Assembly: GCF_000203815.1 (NCBI RefSeq)
Contig: NW_004457735.1
Location: 2,356,001 to 2,420,000 of the forward strand
Source of the DNA: Cavenderia fasciculata
Lineage: Eukaryota > Evosea > Eumycetozoa > Acytosteliales > Cavenderiaceae
Reading direction: 5' to 3'
Length of the DNA stretch: 64,000 nt
Positions within the stretch are counted from its first letter, which is position 1. Every line of letters begins with the position of its first letter. The position numbers and the translations under genes are program-made. Under the pieces are notes generated by a model that was not told the origin of the DNA, ran no database searches, and was given only the letters and a program-made list of their open reading frames with translations. Positions 1-11,341 of this stretch are shown one piece after another.

Positions 1-611
1 ATCAAACTTATACATAAATAAAGTGTAAATAATTCCCTAAATTTTAATTAATTAATTAAATTGATTAATAAAATAAATCATTTCTACCAAACAAATGTGT
101 GTATATGGTTTAAAATTTACCTTTTATAAGGTATTAATTGATTCTTTTGTTTCTCTAATTGTATCTCTTTTTCACGTAGTTGTTGTATATCTTGTTTTGT
201 TAATGCCAATGATTTTTTCATTTCTCTATATAATCAATCAATCAATCAATCAATATAATGTTAGTATATATATTTTATAAAGTACTTTATAATCTAGGAA
301 ACAAACATTATATCATGCTCCAATTTATCGATATTAATTTGAATTGATCTTTTTTGTTCTTGATAGTGATTCAATTTTTTAGTATGTACTTCATCAGAGT
401 CTTCTCGTTTCATCTCTTTTTCAAAGCCTATTAATCGCTGTGTCATATCTTTGACTACTATATCCAACTGACTTTGTTGTGCATTGAACAAAGCTGTAAT
501 GTCATTGTGCATTGATTGTGCAGTCGTTACATTTGGAATCTCTAAATTGTTTAGAAATGATGTCTTTACTTCATCAACAACTAATAATAAATCTTCTGTA
601 TCTACTTCCAT
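1..611 (-). CDS. Spc24-like kinetochore coiled-coil protein (partial, runs off left edge)
   Basis: Three exons can be traced on the minus strand: 611-307, 225-121 and 36 to beyond base 1. Splice phases agree (phase 2 at both junctions). I start at the ATG at 611 (MEVDTEDLL), because the codon at 647 in the same frame is TTG. The visible product is about 150 residues: an N-terminal acidic helix, then a long coiled coil rich in K/E/Q (EMKKSLALTKQDIQQLREKE), then the start of a globular part (RELFTLYLCIS). A long N-terminal coiled coil leading into an 'LYxxI' globular start is the layout of Spc24, which pairs with Spc25 in the Ndc80 complex and links the kinetochore to microtubules. Sequence identity in this family is very low, so the assignment is an inference. 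It could be another short coiled-coil protein. Confidence 0.45.
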
Positions 612-758
612 ATTGAAATTGTATCTATCTATATCGATATCTTTCAAAAGTATGAGATGTTTAATGATACAACACTAAACGAATGAATGAAAGATACAAA
701 AGTTAATTAAAAAAAAAAGGAGGGAAATTTTTTGAATTTCACAACCAAGGTTATTTAT

Positions 759-2301
759 TTATTTAGTAATTGCCATTACCATTGACATTGAAGTTGATAA
801 ATCAATGATTTCACCACTATTACTATTATTTAAAATTGATTTAATATTTGGTAATAAAACTGGATGATCAAATGAACATCTCTTTTCATGTGTTAATTGA
901 TAATCAAAATTTGATCCCCAACCATAGAATTCATCACCGTCATATGCAATTACGTATTTATGTTTTGCCCAAAATCTCTTGATTCCTTTAACCTCTTTAA
1001 TATGATTAAATATACCATTTTTATATTCTTTTCCAACTCCAAGCTAAAATAATAATAAATTAATTATTATCATTCATTTGACTCTATATTTTTTATTCCT
1101 TTTACTTACTTGACCTTGATCATTTGAACCAAATGAATACATTGTACCTGAACTAGTTAGAATATAATTTGAGAAACTTGCACATTGAATTTGAATGATG
1201 GTTGCATTGGATGCTAGATCGTCTGGTGTGTAAAATAGATTCTTGTCAAGTTCCATTATTCTACTATAACTTCCTTTAGAGACCATTCCTTCTTCGATTG
1301 GATGACATTGAGATTCTTGATTTCTACCCCATACAAACAATCTATTGTCACGGGACAATGCCATCGAATGAGAAAAGCCACAACTAATATCGATAATGGG
1401 TGATTGACTTAGAAGAGGATTATCGATTCGAGTAGGAACACGTTCATTGAATTCATTGTCATGTCCCAACTCGTTGAATACCGATGATCCAAATGAATAG
1501 ACGTCTCCACTGTCAGTAAGAGCCAATGTAAAGGTTGATCCACACTCTATCTTGATTGTACCAATCTCTTTCAACATTGTATTGTTGTATGGTTCAAATT
1601 GAAGACGACGGTAGACCGGCGATCCAATCTGTCCACTATTGCCAATACCCCAAAGAAATGTAGTTCCATCGTCAAAGATACATGCATTGTGGTAGGTTCC
1701 CGATGACAGATGGCGAATCTTTCTCCCCTTTACCGTATCATCGCGACTAAATGCATCACATTTCAATCTTTCAATCTCTTCCAACACTGGTTGTTTACCA
1801 TTGCCAACGATCAATTGTGCCGATCCATTATCTCCAACACCATAAAACTCTATTGGTTCCGATCTTGCAAACAATGAATAGGTAGTACCACAACTAACCC
1901 GATCAACATTACAATTGTCTAATTTCTCTATTCTCTTTGGTTGAATGATTTGTGTTGTATCTATTCCATGACCAACTAAATAGTAGAAATGATTAAAGAA
2001 GGAGGAGAGAAGAGGAGAGGAGAGGAGGAAGAAGAGTGTTGGTTGTTTTATAAATCATTTTACAAGTCTCTAGTAAACTTTAAACTTACGTTTTCCCTTT
2101 GTTCCTGATCCCCAACTATACACTATTAAAGAAAGATGATAAGTATATATATATAATCAGCTGGCTCTAGACTGTTCACATGGTACAATACATACCCTTT
2201 GTACTATAATATCTAAAGTGATTTGTCATCATCATCGTCGTAGTCATATGACTACTACTACTATAGACACCACCACCACTAACTATCAATCTATTCAACA
2301 T
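759..2301 (-). CDS. RCC1-repeat protein, probably mitochondrial (RCC1L/WBSCR16-like)
   Basis: Four exons: 2301-2196, 2122-2090, 1975-1110 and 1043-759, with GT-AG borders and matching phases, giving 429 residues. From about residue 36 on, the protein is a run of RCC1 blades with the usual motifs: YSWGSGTKGKLGHG, FYGVGDNG, FLWGIGNSGQIG, FVWGRNQ, YSFGSNDQGQLGVG and FYGWGSN, i.e. a seven-bladed propeller. The N-terminus (MLNRLIVSGG... ...NHFRYYSTK) has Arg, Ser/Thr and no acidic residue, and ends in an RYYS|TK-type cleavage-like site, so a mitochondrial presequence is likely. Mitochondrial RCC1 proteins in animals (RCC1L) act in mitoribosome assembly or as GEFs; that role is inferred here. A later ATG at 2244 in the same frame would remove half of the presequence. 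It shares an upstream region with the bZIP gene, which is transcribed away from it. Confidence 0.8.
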
Positions 2302-4896
2302 GGTTCATTGATCTAATATATCTAATCTATATTCATTCATTGCACAAACAAGAACTTCATCTGCCAACCACCAACACAAATTATTTAATTTTCTTTTGTT
2401 TTTTTTTTGATCGTCATACAACCCATCAAAAAGGAGCTCCTTGTCTCATGAAACGTTTCGTTCTCTGGTCAACAACAGAGTCGATTTCGATCGTCGTCGT
2501 CGGTTTGTTGAAATTGAAATTGAACAACACACGAAATTGAATCAACAAATATGATAAATTTTATAATAAAATTTGTTGGTGCACGGAAAAAGGGTAGATA
2601 GTATTACGAGTTGAAGAGATAATTTAAAATTTTATAGGCAAGAATCGGCAAATTAATTAATTTTTTAACGTGTGCTCATAAATTTTAGCATCTGCGCCTC
2701 GGAGAACCTCGAAAACCAATTGTCTACTCGAGAACAACGTTCGTTTTTTTCCAGGGCAGAGAAGGGAAGTGGGGTGGCGGTTGGCGATGGTAGCCAAAAA
2801 AAAAAATATAAAAAACAAAAGTTTTGGAGGACCCTTCCCTTCTCTCAATATTTATGATTTTTATCAGCCTCCCACCCGAGTGCAACCAGGCGCAGTAACA
2901 AGTAGGGCTGTGATGACGATTTTGCCTTCGTCATTTGATTCATGTGACAACAAACTAGAGTATTATCAATTTTTTTAGGTCATTGTCATCGTTATTTCCC
3001 AATTGGATTCAAGTCATTAGGTGTCATTAATAATAATAATTATTAAGAAAGAGACAAAAAAGAGAGACACAGAGAAAAGAAAGAAACAGAGACAAGACAG
3101 ATAAAATTAAAAGTAATCTACCCCTCCCTCACCATCATCACCATCATCATCATTGCAAATAATAAGTAGGTCAAAAAATTTAATCTTTAACCGCTTAGTT
3201 AGATTGCAACTCACATCTCCAGATCTCCCCTACTTGGATAATAATAATAAATTTATTGTTCTTTTTGTCTCGAGACACCTCATCATCGTCATCATCCATC
3301 AATCCCTCCTTGTTTGCAAAGAAAGATAAAATTTTTGAGGGGTGTCGTGACGTGTAAGCAACAACACCAGAAAACAAAGTCATCACGCAAATCGAAGCAG
3401 AACTTATCCAACCCCAACTCGAAAGTTACACTTTAATTTTTATACTGTATCCTAGATCTAGGTCATACTTACAAGGATCGCCAACCTTCATCATCATCGT
3501 CACCACCAAGTCCACACACAACACACAGTTTCATTCCTCTTCTTCTTTGATTGTAAGTTTAATTAATTTTTGTTTATATATTAACTATCTATCATCTACC
3601 ATTATCTCTCACATCATAATAACATTCAATAAGAAGAATCAGCTAAACACAATTCAAAAGAATAGTCATTGTATTTTAAAAAAAAGCTTTTCGAGCTCCT
3701 ATCGAGATAATTAAACTTTAATCGTCATAGTGAAAAGATTCGCATCCCCTCATCACCATCATCATTTTTTTTGTACACACACGAATGTGGAGAGATGAAG
3801 TGATCTTATTGTTTGTTTGTCGCCATACACCCACATGATTTGTTTTGTTTTTAAGATCAAAACTTCGGGAAGCCCCTTACCCTTGCACAATTGTGTGAAA
3901 GCCTTTTTCCCTTACCAATTCCACTCCGACACTTTGTGCTTTTTCTCTTTGCTTATGAGCATTTTTTACGTCATACAATATCCGTCAAATAATCTGAGAT
4001 ATTCGGACTTGGGAATTTTATTTGTGTTAAATTCTCTCTTACACGTGTTAAAAGCCCAAGTCCCAGGAAAAGAAGCCGCACCGCATCACCTCCACCCAAC
4101 AAGGTTTCTTTTTTTTTTAAATCAATCGCCTTTGTCCATTCTCATAATAATAATAATAAGTAATAAGTAATAAGTAAAAAGTTATTTATTTATTTATTAA
4201 AAAGGATACAAAATGTAAATAATAATAATAATAATAATAACATAAGTGTGCACAGATAGAAAGAGAGTGTGTAATACTCTAGATACACATCCAATAATAT
4301 TAGCAATGATGTGTCAACCATCATACCCAACCCTACCCATCACACAACATGGGCTCATGTTTAATTTGTCAAAAGAGTGTGTGGTGATTTCTAACCAGAC
4401 ATTTTACTAAGTTTTGGGAAATCAAATTGGGTGGTGGTGAGATTACTCATATTTTTGGTGGTCCTTCCTTGTTTTGATAAACATGCCACCCCCAATAATA
4501 ACTGACGTCAGTGGAGATCATGATCGACGTGTATCACCCCCCCCACTCTAAACAACATTGTTATTGTTGTTGTTGATGATGATGATGCAGTCAATATTGA
4601 TCATAATATTTGTTATTCTTCTTGTTGTTGATGATGATAAAGGATGATGACGATTTATGATAAATCATCATTGTTATTGTGTCAACGCGCATCAAAGAAA
4701 GAAAGAAACCATCAACATCTGTTACTTGCTTGTTCAACCAAACCATCAATTAATTAATCAATTAATTTGAAACCTCTCCTCCTCACCCCATCCATCCATC
4801 CATTCCATTCCATTCCAATCCACATCAGTTCAGTTGTTGTACAATTTAATATTAATTCTTTTTTTTTTTTTTTTTTTCTAAAAAAGTTAAATAATC
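2302..4896. promoter_or_regulatory. Divergent 2.6 kb intergenic region between the RCC1-like gene and the bZIP gene
   Basis: No gene can be supported here. Open frames around 2340-2540, 2657-2978 and 3817-4170 are short, low in complexity and lack splice-linked partners. The region is patchy: a somewhat GC-richer stretch at 2640-2920, CAT/ATC triplet runs at 3130-3155 and 4560-4650, and a 20-base T-rich run (about 4858-4877) right before the bZIP start, as is common ahead of dictyostelid genes. Several ACGT-core sites are present (see separate entries). Confidence 0.6.
4501..4512. promoter_or_regulatory. Palindromic CRE (ACTGACGTCAGT) upstream of the bZIP gene
   Basis: The 8-base core TGACGTCA at 4503-4510 is the exact cAMP-response element bound by CREB/ATF-type bZIP dimers, and the palindrome extends to 12 bases. 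It lies about 390 bases before the ATG of a bZIP gene whose basic region is of this type. Further ACGT-core matches are TTACGTCA at 3966-3973 and TGACGTG near 3347-3353. Autoregulation is an inference. Confidence 0.5.
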
Positions 4897-5387
4897 ATGT
4901 ATAGTCCAGAATTATCCCAACCTCTATCACCTGGTTCACAATCTGATTTCGATGTACTTTCTCCATTGTCAAGTGATGGCATGGAATTTAATGTAAGTTT
5001 TCTCTTTTTTAGTTTTTTTTTTTTTTTCCAAACTAACAAATATATACATCAACAATAGATCGGAACCAATAGTGGAGACAAAACTAAAAAGAGACAAGTT
5101 AGATTGTTAAAGAATCGGCAATCGGCAGCCTTGTCCAGAACAAGAAAGAAAGAATACATCCAAAACTTGGAAGGAAGAGCACAAGAATTACAAATTTCAA
5201 CCAATGACCTAAAGAATAACATCACTGGTTTGAGCGCCGACAACCAATATTCACTTCTTCGCCTTGAACTTTTACAAAAACAACTTCAATCAGTTGTCAA
5301 TGATAACAAGGTTCTTCGATCCAAATTAAATGTTGATGATATTAGTAATAATAATAATAATGATATGGATACAACAATGATGGTTGA

Positions 5388-5435
<48 letters not shown>

Positions 5436-6003
5436 AAATAATAATAATAATAATAATATTCACAAGAGTCATCATATATCATTAAGAGTACCATCATCAT
5501 TAATTCGTGAAAATGAAATTATTATTGGCATGAACAAGATGATGAACAAACCACCATCCATTTCATCAATGGATACCGAATCCAATAACAATAATAATAA
5601 TAATAATAATAATAATAACTGTAATATTTCAACAACTCCAACAAACCCAACTTTAACCAATCTTTTATCACAACCACAATCACCATTCCTCAGTGTATCA
5701 AATCCAAATGTCAATTCTCAACCATCCTATTTATCTCGTGCTAGAGCAGCTTCGTATCATCCAACCAATGAAATCTACAAGCCATCTTCCATCAACCAAC
5801 AACCAACAATTTCCAACATTACCAATTTATCAGAGCAATCCAACAACAATAATAATAATAATAATACTTTTTCGCCTGTATTGCCCTCACTCCACCAACT
5901 TACCAAGGCAATTACTCCAACCTTGGGATCATCACCACCAGCCAGAAAGAATCTATTGGGATATTACCATTTCAACCAACAACAACAACAATCACAACAA
6001 TAA
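4897..6003 (+). CDS. bZIP transcription factor with N-terminal basic-zipper and poly-Asn tail
   Basis: Two exons, 4897-4992 and 5059-6003, split by a 66-base intron (phase 0); 346 residues. The ATG at 4897 follows a T-run and an A-rich leader. The basic region lies near the N-terminus: RLLKNRQSAALSRTRKKEY at about residues 47-65, with the diagnostic Asn51-X7-Arg59. A leucine-zipper heptad follows (LEGRAQELQISTNDLKNNI and on to about residue 115). The basic region resembles the ATF6/CREB group. No transmembrane helix is visible, so it is not an ER-tethered ATF6 form. The rest is low-complexity: poly-Asn runs at about 5390-5460, 5585-5620 and 5840-5865, plus Ser/Pro-rich segments. It should bind DNA as a dimer at ACGT-core sites in the nucleus. 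A perfect CRE lies in its own upstream region. It converges on PDK1 with 366 bases between stops. Confidence 0.9.
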
Positions 6004-6369
6004 TGATCGTCGTCATACCAAACTTTATTTTTATATTTATATAAAATGTATCTATCATAAACCAAGTAGGTTTAAATTTATTCATTTTTAAAACAAATTG
6101 TAATTGTTTTTTTCCAAAAATTGTTAACTATATCCAAATAAATAATAATAATTCTCCATCTCACCTCACCATCCTCACCTCATCATCACCATCCTCCCCT
6201 TTACTCATTTTGAATTTTAATAATTCAACAATCTATTTATATCAAATCACAACATTATCACCATCCATCCATCCATCCATCCATCATATCATACACACAA
6301 AACTTTAAAACTTGTCATTCTCTCTCTATATACAAAATATACTTGTGTTTTTATATTATTAATATTTTT

Positions 6370-8499
6370 TTATGAAAGAGAACCAAGTAATTTTAAATTA
6401 TTAATTAAATCAACCCATCGTTTCGAATCTTGTGTAACTGTATCATTAAAATGTCTTGTTCTTCCTCTCTTGAAATAGGAGATGAGGCGGTTTTATGAAA
6501 AAAAGAAATACAAATAAAATGAATAATTATAAAAAATATCAACCTTTTTCTCCTTTTCTTTACTTTTGTACATACAGAAGTAATAGTAAAATGTTTGTTT
6601 GATTTAATAGATGCTAAAAGTGTAAGATCTACATGTATTTCACCTTTGATTATCATTTTGGAAGAGTCTACCCAAAAGATTCTAGGACTATCTGTAATGA
6701 TAAGATGTCTTTGTTTTGAGATGAGACCAGTCTTTTTTACTATTGGTGTCATGCCAAGGATAATTTCGTCGTTTGGTAATAACAGTTTGTTCCAAACCAA
6801 AGTTGATTGTTCTTGTAATAGTTGGATCATTTTAGGTTTACCTTGTAACAATAGTTCGGTTGGTGTAATGTATATAGTTGGTTGATATGATTTTGGTAAT
6901 TCACTTGTTTTGTTATTTGATGATTGTTGTGGTGGAGATGATATTAATGGTAGAGGTGATAATGGACTACTCGTAGTAACATTTGGTCCTCGAGACATTG
7001 GACTTTGTTGTACAGAACTAGTAGTGGTTGATCTTTCCCTCTGTAGAATAGATGATATCGCTGTACCACTACCACCACCACTTGGTTGTTGAGTTGGTAA
7101 CAGTTCTTGTTGTTGCTGTTGTTGATTTGTCTGTCCTTGTACTAGTTTTAGTTGATTGATGATATTTGGTGAACCTACAGATTTTGATCTTTGACGATCT
7201 TCTTGAGGTGAGATTGGTTCAAATACGGTGACTTGAGGTGGAGTTTGATCATTGAGTGATTGCCATACTACTCCTTTAAAGAATGGGTGTGCTTTAATTT
7301 CATTAAATGAAGGTCTGTCATTTGGATCAAGACAAAGTATCCTATCGACCAAAGACCTGGCAACACCGTCAAATGATTCGGGAAACGTCAACTCTCTTTT
7401 TATGATCAATTGAAAGGTCTGGTATTCGTTGAATCCTTTGAATGGTAGTTTTCCACAAATCAACTGGTACAACAAACATCCATACGACCAAATATCTGCA
7501 CTTTTGCCAGCCATCTTTTCAACCAATAACTCTGGACATACATATTCTGCCGTTCCACAAAATGATCCTGATCTTTCATTGTGGATGACCTTGGCAGTTC
7601 CAAAGTCACTCAATTTGGTATGCATCGACTTTGACAATAGTATATTTTCAGGTTTGATATCTCTATGACATATACCTCGACTATGTAGATACTCTATAGT
7701 CAATAATATCTCTGCAGAGTAGAATCTAACTACATCCAATTGAAAACAATTTCCACTCCTTTTTAATAAATCCAATAAATCTCCATTTGGACAATATTCA
7801 ATTATAAAATCTAAGAATAAATAAATAAAAAAAGAATAGAATTAATAATAATAATATTAAATGATTTTTATGGTATGTTTAAAATACATACACAAATTAC
7901 TTTCATCTTGAAAAGTATAGAAAAGTTTTATAATATTTGGATGATCTAGTGAATCTAGAATTGTCTTTTCGCTATTGACATATTTTGATTTCTTTTCCTT
8001 TAGTATTAATTGTTTATTCAATATCTTGGCTGCATAAAGATATCCAGTACTATTTTCAATAACCAATTTTACCTTTGTAAAAAAAAAGTATAAATTAATA
8101 AAGTATTATTTATTTTTCATTCTATAAATATAATACTATCTATACCTTTCCATAAGAACCTTTACCAATAGTTCTTATAAAGTTGAAATCTTCTTTATTC
8201 TTTTTATTACTACTGAGTTGTTGCTTTGATTGTTGATTCAAATGATGTTCGATCATTTCCTCAGAATTGAAATCCTTTTCTTTGATTAATGTTACTTTGG
8301 TTGTTGTAGTCGTTGTCGTTGTCGAATCTTCTAGGTTGTCTATTATGGTTTTACTATCTACATTATTGATTGATGATTTATCTTTGATGGATAACTTGTC
8401 CATCAACTTTTGGTCAATCTCTTCTTCTTCTTCTCCTCCTCCCTCTTCTGCAATACAAGTATTTGTCTTTGTAGTATTATCAGAGGAAGAATTTATCAT
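6370..8499 (-). CDS. pdkA: 3-phosphoinositide-dependent protein kinase 1 (PDK1) homologue
   Basis: Four exons: 8499-8146, 8072-7892, 7810-6576 and 6468-6370, all GT-AG with consistent phases; 622 residues. After a Ser/Thr/Glu-rich N-terminus the kinase domain carries GKGSYGKV (about 111-119), the ATP-binding Lys in YAAKIL, HRDIKPEN, DFGTAK and an activation loop SGSFCGTAEYVCPE. The Ser before the FCG motif corresponds to the auto-phosphorylated Ser241 of human PDK1. A Q- and Ser-rich linker follows, then a C-terminal PH-type domain (about 480-620, ending near the W in SKRWVDLI). This kinase-PH order is diagnostic of PDK1, which binds PIP3 and phosphorylates the activation loops of AGC kinases such as PKB. 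Dictyostelium discoideum has two, pdkA and pdkB; the 'A' assignment is tentative. The PKA-like gene at 19.6-22.5 kb is a possible substrate class. Confidence 0.88.
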
Positions 8500-9980
8500 T
8501 ATTTATTATTCTATATATATATATATATAATATTTAAAATGAGTTTCATTCATTCAAGAAGAACTAGAAGACTTTTTCTCTCAACCCCAACACCAACACA
8601 CCTTCCCCATTTCAAGAGTGTGTCCAATACCAATAATTAAATTTAATTTAATCTTAATCTATCATCTAAAAATTTAAATCATTAGGTTATATATTTATAA
8701 TTTATATTATACTTGGATATATATCTAACGATTAAAACTAGTTAGAATTAATCAGAATCTAAAAGTCTATTCCCACAAAATGTAAATTAAAATAAAATTA
8801 CCTTTGTTTCAAGCTCCGAGCAGCATTTATAACCCACTAATCGTGCTATTTTTGCCTTAAAATTCTGGAGATAGAGATAGAAAGAGAGACAGAGAGAGAG
8901 AGAGAAGGAAGGAAGGAAGCAAACTATTCATCATTTAGGTAAACACAACACTTAACAAAATAACAAACAAACAATAAGATAAGATATTGGCAAAAGAACA
9001 AAGACAATTATTAGAAGAAGTAATAGTAGTACGACACTCTCTCATTATCATCTCATACTCATAACATCATCATCATACTATAAAGTTAGTTGGTCACGAC
9101 AAGATAAATAGAATTTGTAAGTAAGATCATAGTATAGTAGTAGTAGTACTAAGTAGTAGTAGTAGAATCAACACCAACCAACATAGGAGTAACCGACAGG
9201 AGACATGATAATCAATCAACCAATCTATAATAATCTATAAAAAGAGTGGAAAATGTGTAGAGAGAGAGAGAGAGAGACACCCATGCAACAAACCAACCAC
9301 CTACTTTAAAGTAAAGGCTCTCCCTATTACTTGATTTAGATCGGGTATGTGTGGAGAGGGGATGGTTGAGAGATTAATCTATTGATTGATTGATCCCCTA
9401 TTTGAATCGGTGCATATATGATGTGATTGCTTTGCTTATTCTTTAACCCATTACCCCCCACCACATTTAAGAAGGAATGAATGTCTTTTGACACCGAATC
9501 GATGTTTGTGTGTGTGTGTGGTGGGTTGATGGGTTTAAAGGAGACCAACACCATTGCATCCAATCGGAATGAAGAGAGCAAACAAAAAGGAATAAGTGAG
9601 CCATCTATATAGTATACCAGTTCAGGGAAGGAAGCTGTATCTTGCAACACTAGATTCAACCCACCCTCTCCTCCCTTTGATGGTTCATTTAAAATAGAGC
9701 CCGTCAATATTTGGAAATAGTATAGTGGGGCTCCTCTACATGTATTCTATTATTGTGCGATACAACACTCTTTTATCTATTATCTTTTTTCATCTATCAC
9801 AAAGAAGGAAGGAAAGGAAGGAAGGTTCAACAACACACAAGTCAATCAATAATCATTATACAACACAATAATAATATATTAATTACACAATCAACTTTTG
9901 ACTCAATCAAATACAACTTTTTATCTCCCCAACCATTCCATTTCCATTTTACTCCTTTATAATCACCAAACTCGTCATTA
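8500..9980. other. Intergenic region, no gene supported
   Basis: Divergent upstream region of PDK1 and of the short reading frame at 9981. It contains a purine tract with GA repeats at about 8869-8921, further GA repeats at 9258-9278, and TAG/AGT triplet runs at 9130-9170. A frame on the minus strand at 9336-9707 looks like chance: it has no conserved motif and no splice partner. Confidence 0.6.
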
Positions 9981-10220
9981 ATGGAGATCATGACAGAAAG
10001 AATTTCAGTCATCCACAGTGTTGTAGTAGGATGTTTTAGTTTACCATACAGTAATAATGCATCATCACTTTTAAATCACTTCCAAATGAGCAGCAAAAAC
10101 GAAATCAATACTAATAACCAATCCCATCATCGCAGTTGTAGTGGTTCAGAACAGTCATCAACATCATCGAAAAGTACCCAACGTCACCAACGTCGTCATA
10201 GTTATACATCTAAAAGGTAA
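9981..10220 (+). CDS. Short Ser/His/Arg-rich frame; small gene or distal first exon of the RapGAP gene
   Basis: An ATG at 9981 opens a 79-codon frame with normal dictyostelid codon use. The product begins hydrophobic (VIHSVVVGCFSLPY) and becomes Ser-, His- and Arg-rich (QRHQRRHSYTSKR). It ends TCT AAA AGG TAA, so the stop codon sits inside a perfect splice donor (AG|GTAAGG at about 10218). If spliced there (phase 2), an acceptor at TATCTAG (about 11371) would join it in frame to VFGLSSY of the RapGAP protein and skip that gene's own ATG at 11342. Sequence alone does not decide between a 79-residue protein and an alternative 5' exon with a roughly 1.15 kb intron. Confidence 0.45.
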   Translation: MEIMTERISVIHSVVVGCFSLPYSNNASSLLNHFQMSSKNEINTNNQSHHRSCSGSEQSSTSSKSTQRHQRRHSYTSKR

Positions 10221-11341
10221 GGGAATGAAAGGAAAAAGGAAAGGATGGAAAGCAGGAATCATTCTAAAAACTGTGTTTTTCATTTGCTGTCTGGTGGAGT
10301 TCCAACTTGGCAATGTTGTCTCTTGTTTTGTTGTTGTGTTGTCCCTCAAGATCAATCCGACAATGGTTGATAGGTTCTGATGTGTTTAACCTATATTTAC
10401 ATCTGTCACACAACACTACCACGACCACCACCACCACCATCCCACTATCACCACAATTGTGTTGTGTTTGTTTTTTATGTTGATTGATTTTGTTTGTTTA
10501 AATTTTCCCTCTTCTCTGCTCTCTCTACCTCTTCAAGATATATATCTATTCACTAAACAAGAATAACTACTTTCTGCTTGCCGGCCAAACAATTTATTTG
10601 TACATTTAACACTCCCACCCTTTTTGCAAGCACTTTACCAGAGTGTAGCACCCCAACGATTACAACAAGAAAAACAACAACAACAACAGCAACAACAACA
10701 ACAACAACAACATAATATCAACACATATTAGTACCAATCTATCTTTTTAAACAGCAACAACAACAACAGAAACAAACTGTTTTTTGCATGATTTAAATTG
10801 ATCGATTGATTTTTTTGATTATACTTGCTACAAGTTTATACAATAACAAGCAAAGAGAGAGAAGAAGAAAGAAGAACAAGAAAGAACAAGAAAAAGAAAC
10901 AACAGGTAGAAACAAAAACAAAAAAAAAAAAACAAAGAGTTAACTACACAACATTGATGATGAGTAATAATGAAATGCATGATGATGACAAAGTAAAAAG
11001 TGGATTGACACAAAGTGTGTAGTGTGTAGAGTAGATTATAGATAAAATACACTATACTATTGATAATTAATCAAACTATCAAAATATTTTTGTTGATGTA
11101 TTATTATTGTTGTTGTTGTTGTATCATCAACTATTATCAACAACATCATCAACATCATCACACATATAATTAATTAATTATATTTTACGAAATATTTAAT
11201 ATTAACATCCTATCTTGTTGTTCCTATCTTTCTTTTTTTTTTTTCTATCCTCTTTTTTCCCTCTTCTTCCTCTTCCATTTTCCAATCAAAAAAATATTAA
11301 TATTTTTTGATTTATAAATCAACAAACACTTATTAATCATC
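10221..11341. other. Spacer or long first intron before the RapGAP gene
   Basis: AT-rich, with CAA/CAG-type triplets at 10670-10712, AAG-rich purines at 10850-10935 and a T-rich tract before 11342. Several short frames exist on both strands but they are low-complexity. It is either the RapGAP promoter or the intron that joins the distal exon at 9981, or both. Confidence 0.5.

Noticed and set aside
9336-9707. Minus-strand frame of 123 codons
   Set aside because: Its codons follow simple-sequence DNA (CA and TTGA runs), it has no conserved motif, and it lies in the PDK1 upstream region.
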